NCBI GenBank assembly: GCA_002308515.1
Contig: DBVN01000108.1
Span: 4,717 to 14,987, forward strand
Direction of reading: 5' to 3'
Source: Verrucomicrobia bacterium UBA1263
GTDB taxonomy: Bacteria; Verrucomicrobiota; Verrucomicrobiia; Limisphaerales; UBA1412
DNA length: 10,271 nucleotides
Below are positions 7,043 to 10,271 of this stretch, in pieces. Position 1 is the first letter of the stretch. Each line of letters opens with the position of its first letter. The notes under the pieces are model-generated. The model worked only from the letters and a program-made list of their open reading frames with translations, did no database searches and was not told where the DNA came from. The position numbers were made by a program, and so were the translations under genes.

Positions 7043-8854
7043 TTATTTCTCGACCCAGCGATAGAGAGCGCGTCCATTGGGTGCCGCGTCACCGTTGATG
7101 ATCCAATCGATCGGGTTGTTTTCATTCTGCATATTATCCGACCACTTGAAGCACAGACGCAGTTTTTCGCCGTCTTTTGCCTTGAGTAAACTCACAGGCA
7201 GACCGATCACGATCCGGTTATCCTTTACGGTGCAAGTTCCCTTGCCGATCTGCTGCCAGTTGGACGCTGTTTCGGCACTGTAGGAATGGAACAGCGCGGT
7301 CTTTCCCTTTGCGTCCACTGTAACACGATACTGTATGCCGTGCCACCGCGGCTGCTCCGTGTTCTCGACCGTCAGCCATAGGTTCATCCATTTGGAGTCA
7401 ATCTCCTTTGTCAGCGGTTCCGCTGTCTCAGCCATGAAGTAGATTTTCTTTCCGGCCAGAGCCACCTTGCTACGCACAATATCATTGCGACCGGAGTCGT
7501 TCACATACGTTCCCAGTCTGGGGCCATAGGCACGGTGATTGCGGTGGAAGGTATCGCCCTGATCGTCATTATACAGAGGCAAAACATCATCCCAGTTTTC
7601 CGCTTTCCAGTTGGCAGGTTTATTGGCAGTGGGTTCCGGCAAAGGACGCACTCCTTTGAACTTACGGATATTGCTGCACAGTTGATAATAGTAATTATCA
7701 CCAAAGCCGCCTGTCATCGGTTCAATGTCGCGGTTGTATTCCATATTATAGACATCCACAAAGATACCTTCCGGATCGCTCAGACGTTCACCGGCGTATT
7801 CCTTCCAGAACGGAATATCATCATGCACAAAACGCATAGCGATCCACTCGTTCCACTGTGTCACAAAGACAAATTCCGGATCCACTTCCAGAGCGCGTTT
7901 CCATTGTTCGGCAAAATAAAGTCCCAGCTCCGTGCGATGCGGCTGGGGATTGCTCCCGTCATGAAAGCTCTTTCCACGATCACTATTGGGATGCTCCGCC
8001 GTGGAAACGACTATCTGTTCCGGCTTGTCCGGGGACTCGTGCCATCCGTAAGCCTGCGGCGTGTGATCCAGCCAGGGCCAGGCATCGTGACCATCTTTGA
8101 ACCACTTTTCACCGTCACCGTCCTTGCTCCATGCCCAGGAACGGCGCAGTGTGAAGAAATCCTTCACCTCATCCGACAAACCGTCATCTTTGGACATCAT
8201 CAGCGGTTTGCCTTTCCAATAAAACCAGAGATCTTTGTACAATCCTTTGGAATACAGATCACGGTATAAAGCATTCACCACATCGGCATGACCAGTGTTG
8301 GTCAGGAAAGAGACCGCCGGAGTTTTTCCGCCGTGGGCACGGATATCCGCGTAGATCCTCAGCAGATTCATATAGATATCATGGTAATGCAGCGCGTTCG
8401 TCACATCGAAAATGATGACATCCACTCCGGCATCCGCCAGAAGCTGCGCGTTATGACGGATCACCCATTCATCATCCGCTACATAGTAACCATAGAGAGA
8501 TTGTCCCCAATGATGGTACGCATGACGAGGGCCCCATTTGCGCTGTCCCGGAGGATCCAACAAGATCAGGGAATTGTCATAAGGACAATTCGGATCCACC
8601 TGATCTATCGGAACGATCCCCTGCCCGGCCGGCATCGGGCCGTTATGCGCTCCATGCCAGATGTAATAAAACACACCGACATATTTTCCATCACGCGGAG
8701 CCGGTGCCGTATCCTCCAAAGGCAAAGTACGTCCCAGCGCGTCTTCCGCGGCCCAGGTGTCGCTCATCGTATCCACAGCCCGGAGATCAAAACTCCCTGC
8801 CGTCAGTAATCCAACGGTCAACAGGCTCATCCAAAATTTACGTTTTTTCATCAT
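7043..8854 (-). CDS. Secreted GH71/99-like protein with C-terminal CBM9-like domain
   Basis: 603 residues. The N-terminus MMKKRKFWMSLLTVGLLTAG has a basic start and a hydrophobic core, with likely type I cleavage after FDLRA (about residue 26), so export is expected. Residues about 55-400 resemble the GH71/99-like (beta/alpha)8 proteins: KYVGVFYYIWHGAH (57-70), HHWGQSLYGYYVADDEWVIR (114-133), DAGVDVIIFDVTNAL (141-155), then the WNEW motif (334-337) with its candidate acidic residue Glu336, and DIEPMTGGFGDNYYY (376-390). Residues about 415-603 look like a CBM9/DOMON-type beta-sandwich (GRNDIVRSKVALAG, KWMNLWLTVEN, PIDWIINGDAAPNGRALYRW). GH99 enzymes act on alpha-mannosides and GH71 on alpha-1,3-glucan; this subgroup has no activity that I know of, so substrate is open. 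Two consecutive ATGs (8854, 8851) could each start it; upstream is A-rich with no clear Shine-Dalgarno sequence. It is the last gene of its unit, 41 bases after the GH43-like gene. Confidence 0.78.
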   Translation of the reverse strand: MMKKRKFWMSLLTVGLLTAGSFDLRAVDTMSDTWAAEDALGRTLPLEDTAPAPRDGKYVGVFYYIWHGAHNGPMPAGQGIVPIDQVDPNCPYDNSLILLDPPGQRKWGPRHAYHHWGQSLYGYYVADDEWVIRHNAQLLADAGVDVIIFDVTNALHYHDIYMNLLRIYADIRAHGGKTPAVSFLTNTGHADVVNALYRDLYSKGLYKDLWFYWKGKPLMMSKDDGLSDEVKDFFTLRRSWAWSKDGDGEKWFKDGHDAWPWLDHTPQAYGWHESPDKPEQIVVSTAEHPNSDRGKSFHDGSNPQPHRTELGLYFAEQWKRALEVDPEFVFVTQWNEWIAMRFVHDDIPFWKEYAGERLSDPEGIFVDVYNMEYNRDIEPMTGGFGDNYYYQLCSNIRKFKGVRPLPEPTANKPANWKAENWDDVLPLYNDDQGDTFHRNHRAYGPRLGTYVNDSGRNDIVRSKVALAGKKIYFMAETAEPLTKEIDSKWMNLWLTVENTEQPRWHGIQYRVTVDAKGKTALFHSYSAETASNWQQIGKGTCTVKDNRIVIGLPVSLLKAKDGEKLRLCFKWSDNMQNENNPIDWIINGDAAPNGRALYRWVEK

Positions 8855-8895
8855 CGTTTTTTATTGTAATTGATTTGATTTAAAATTTCCGCTTG

Positions 8896-9975
8896 TTATT
8901 TCCCGGTTTTCGTTTCATCTTTCTTCTCCGGGAACGCGGCACTCAAAGCGTCATACTCTTTTTTAGAAATAGGAAGCATACATCCATGGCGCACCTTATC
9001 CGGCATCGTGTAGCGATCCCAGTCCGGTCGCTGTTTGCCGGCCACCTGGAACCATTTGCCGTCCAGATCGTCCGTCACGGAGAGGCCATAGGAAACACCG
9101 GGATACTGTTCATAGTACAGATACCATGCCTTGCCATTGGGCGAAGGGATCAGCATGGGTGCTTCACGAAAACTGGGGCTGAGCGGCTCTCCCGGTTCAC
9201 TGTAGGGGCCAGTCAGATTCTTGCTCTTGCAGATGCGGATGGTCTTACCCGTTACCCAATCCAATGTAGGATAACGTTCATCCTTCAAGATCGCGTAGTA
9301 GGAATCCCCCACATGGCGCACACTGACATCGATCGTGGCCATATCCCAATTATAGAAAAGCTTCTTCGGCGGTTCGGAGAAAGTCTTCAAGTCTTTGCTC
9401 AGCGCGTAGATCGTCCGCTGCCCGGCCCAGTAAGGCTCCGGCAGATCGGTCTTGCCCAGATCGTGCGTCGTATGCCAGGTGACGATATACTGACCGCTTG
9501 CCTTGTCAAAATACATCTTGGGCGCTCCGATCCTCATCATCACGGTCGGATAATCCGGAATGGATTTCAGATCCGGCCGATACTCGCTGTAGTGCTTCCA
9601 GGTGATCAGATCATCCGATACCCAGAAGTGGATATCCGGGCGGTCATCCCCGCTGTTGCCCACCAGATAATAACGGCCATCATGCCCTCTGCAAATATCC
9701 GAGTGCCCCCGGTATTCCTCGAAAACACGTTTTCCGCCGTTGAGCTGGTGCCAGTGCAGCCCGTCCAGGCTCACACTGTAATACAGCCGCCAGTAATCCC
9801 CATCCATCATGTGGGCAAAGAGGTAAGCCTCATTGACAGCTTTCTCACCTTCCTTGACCTGACCCGGAGGCTGAGGCATCTGTGCCTGTGCTGTCATTGC
9901 TAACCCGACAACTGCCGCCAGCATACAAACACAGCGGCAAACAGGATCCCATTTCTTCAATAATTCTTTCAACAT
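8896..9975 (-). CDS. Secreted GH43-like five-bladed beta-propeller glycosidase
   Basis: 359 residues. The N-terminus has Lys/Arg, a hydrophobic stretch (CMLAAVVGLAM, 17-27) and a likely cleavage after AQA (29-31); no lipobox is seen. The rest reads as repeated propeller blades of the clan GH-F type: HSDICRGHDGRYYLVGNSG (91-109), IHFWVSDDLITWKHY (115-129), GAPKMYFDKASGQYIVTW (150-167), IDVSVRHVGDSYYAILKDE (215-233) and REAPMLIPSPNGKAWYLYYE (270-289). By position, Asp93, Asp216 and Glu271 are candidates for the base, pKa-modulating residue and acid of GH43. The usual RDP and EGP tripeptides are changed to HSD and REAP, so this is a divergent member, and activity (arabinosidase, xylosidase, galactosidase or other) cannot be read off. 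ATG 9975 is backed by a good ribosome site. It lies 35 bases after the cupin gene and 41 before the GH71/99-like gene, consistent with one operon. Confidence 0.7.
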   Translation of the reverse strand: MLKELLKKWDPVCRCVCMLAAVVGLAMTAQAQMPQPPGQVKEGEKAVNEAYLFAHMMDGDYWRLYYSVSLDGLHWHQLNGGKRVFEEYRGHSDICRGHDGRYYLVGNSGDDRPDIHFWVSDDLITWKHYSEYRPDLKSIPDYPTVMMRIGAPKMYFDKASGQYIVTWHTTHDLGKTDLPEPYWAGQRTIYALSKDLKTFSEPPKKLFYNWDMATIDVSVRHVGDSYYAILKDERYPTLDWVTGKTIRICKSKNLTGPYSEPGEPLSPSFREAPMLIPSPNGKAWYLYYEQYPGVSYGLSVTDDLDGKWFQVAGKQRPDWDRYTMPDKVRHGCMLPISKKEYDALSAAFPEKKDETKTGK

Positions 9976-9980
9976 ATCTT

Positions 9981-9987
9981 TCCTTCT
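9981..9987 (-). promoter_or_regulatory. Ribosome binding site of the GH43-like gene
   Basis: On the minus strand AGAAGGA lies 5 bases before ATG 9975. It is the only clear Shine-Dalgarno-like site in the window, and it supports this start over later ones, which would remove the signal peptide. Confidence 0.65.
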
Positions 9988-10010
9988 AAAAATTGTTCAC
10001 GAACCGGATG

Positions 10011-10271
10011 TCACTTTTTCACAGGATCCGCCGCTTCCGTGATGATCGTATCATCATCCTCATAACACGGCGCGCAGCAGCACAGGAACCGCAGGACCTC
10101 TGTACTGGTATTCCATATTTTGTGACGGTCGCCGGGATGCATCCCAATAGCATCGCCCACGGTCACATCCCGATACTCGCCGTTCACACGGATCTTTCCC
10201 TGGCCATGGGTGATATAATAGATTTCTTCAGTTTTTGGATGATAATGCTCCTCGGTGGACTGGCCGGGATC
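10011..10271 (-). CDS. Cupin domain protein (5' end cut by window)
   Basis: The last 86 residues of a protein whose start lies beyond the window edge. It has both conserved cupin motifs. Motif 1 is HYHPKTEEIYYITHG, with metal ligands His9, His11 and Glu16 in window numbering. Motif 2 is GDAIGMHPGDRHKIWN, with His50 as the fourth ligand; the usual Pro of this motif is His. This set predicts a small beta-barrel holding one divalent metal, as in mannose-6-phosphate isomerase-like cupins. The tail has the cluster LCCCAPCYEDDD (63-74), a Cys-rich ending I recognise from small cupins of this type. The actual reaction is unknown: sugar isomerisation, sugar binding or a regulatory role are all possible. 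It is the first gene seen of the minus-strand unit, 35 bases before the GH43-like gene, which suggests a role with sugars. No signal peptide can be judged. Confidence 0.82.
   Translation of the reverse strand, partial: DPGQSTEEHYHPKTEEIYYITHGQGKIRVNGEYRDVTVGDAIGMHPGDRHKIWNTSTEVLRFLCCCAPCYEDDDTIITEAADPVKK

Noticed and set aside
7535..8809. Plus-strand open frames (7535-8269 and 8288-8809) opposite the GH71/99-like gene
   Set aside because: Antisense shadows of a well-supported coding frame, with no recognisable motif.
8863..8868. TACAAT on the minus strand as an internal promoter for the GH71/99-like gene
   Set aside because: No -35 element lies at 15-19 bases and the leader would be only a few bases; the AT-rich gap explains it.
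8893..9903. 336-residue plus-strand open frame opposite the GH43-like gene
   Set aside because: It is antisense to a gene with a signal peptide, a ribosome site and glycosidase blade motifs. The translated product shows no family motif and looks like an antisense shadow.
9995..10004. Inverted repeat GTTCACGAAC between the cupin and GH43-like genes
   Set aside because: Only four base pairs with a two-base centre, a single copy, and placed inside a likely operon; too weak to call an operator.

Overview
This window is a compact piece of a bacterial chromosome. It carries six protein genes, two of them cut by the window edges, and almost no non-coding DNA: every gap is 60 bases or less, so no stretch above 300 bases lacks a gene. 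I see no RNA genes, insertion sequences, CRISPR arrays or integrase sites. The mix of a large GH78 rhamnosidase, a GH71/99-like protein with a C-terminal CBM9-like domain, a GH43-like propeller, mid GC content and often weak or absent Shine-Dalgarno sequences suggests a glycan-degrading member of the PVC group. Lentisphaerota/Victivallales or a relative is my best guess; this is inference from gene types, not a database match.

Layout. Plus strand: positions 1-2649 hold the 3' part of an alpha-L-rhamnosidase (GH78), closed by a strong hairpin (about 2661-2705). Directly after it, 2710-6402 encodes AddA, the helicase/nuclease subunit of the AddAB recombination complex. Minus strand: coaE (6389-6976, dephospho-CoA kinase) converges on addA and overlaps it by 14 bases. 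Upstream of coaE is a three-gene unit read right to left: a cupin protein (10011-10271, 5' end outside the window), a secreted GH43-like propeller enzyme (8896-9975) and a secreted GH71/99-like protein (7043-8854). The gaps are 35 and 41 bases, and a rho-independent terminator (6990-7027) ends the unit.

How the genes work together. The rhamnosidase and the cupin/GH43/GH71-99 unit look like parts of a glycan-use locus. The two enzymes in the minus-strand unit carry signal peptides and should act outside the cytoplasm, while the cupin probably acts inside on sugars or as a metal-dependent accessory. Two housekeeping genes, addA (double-strand-break repair) and coaE (last step of coenzyme A synthesis), sit between the two carbohydrate parts and have no functional link to them.

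No clear undescribed system is present. The points most worth a second look are the cupin/GH43/GH71-99 cassette of unknown substrate, an addA with no addB beside it, and the fact that both housekeeping genes start within about 20 bases of a strong terminator-like hairpin, with little room for a promoter.
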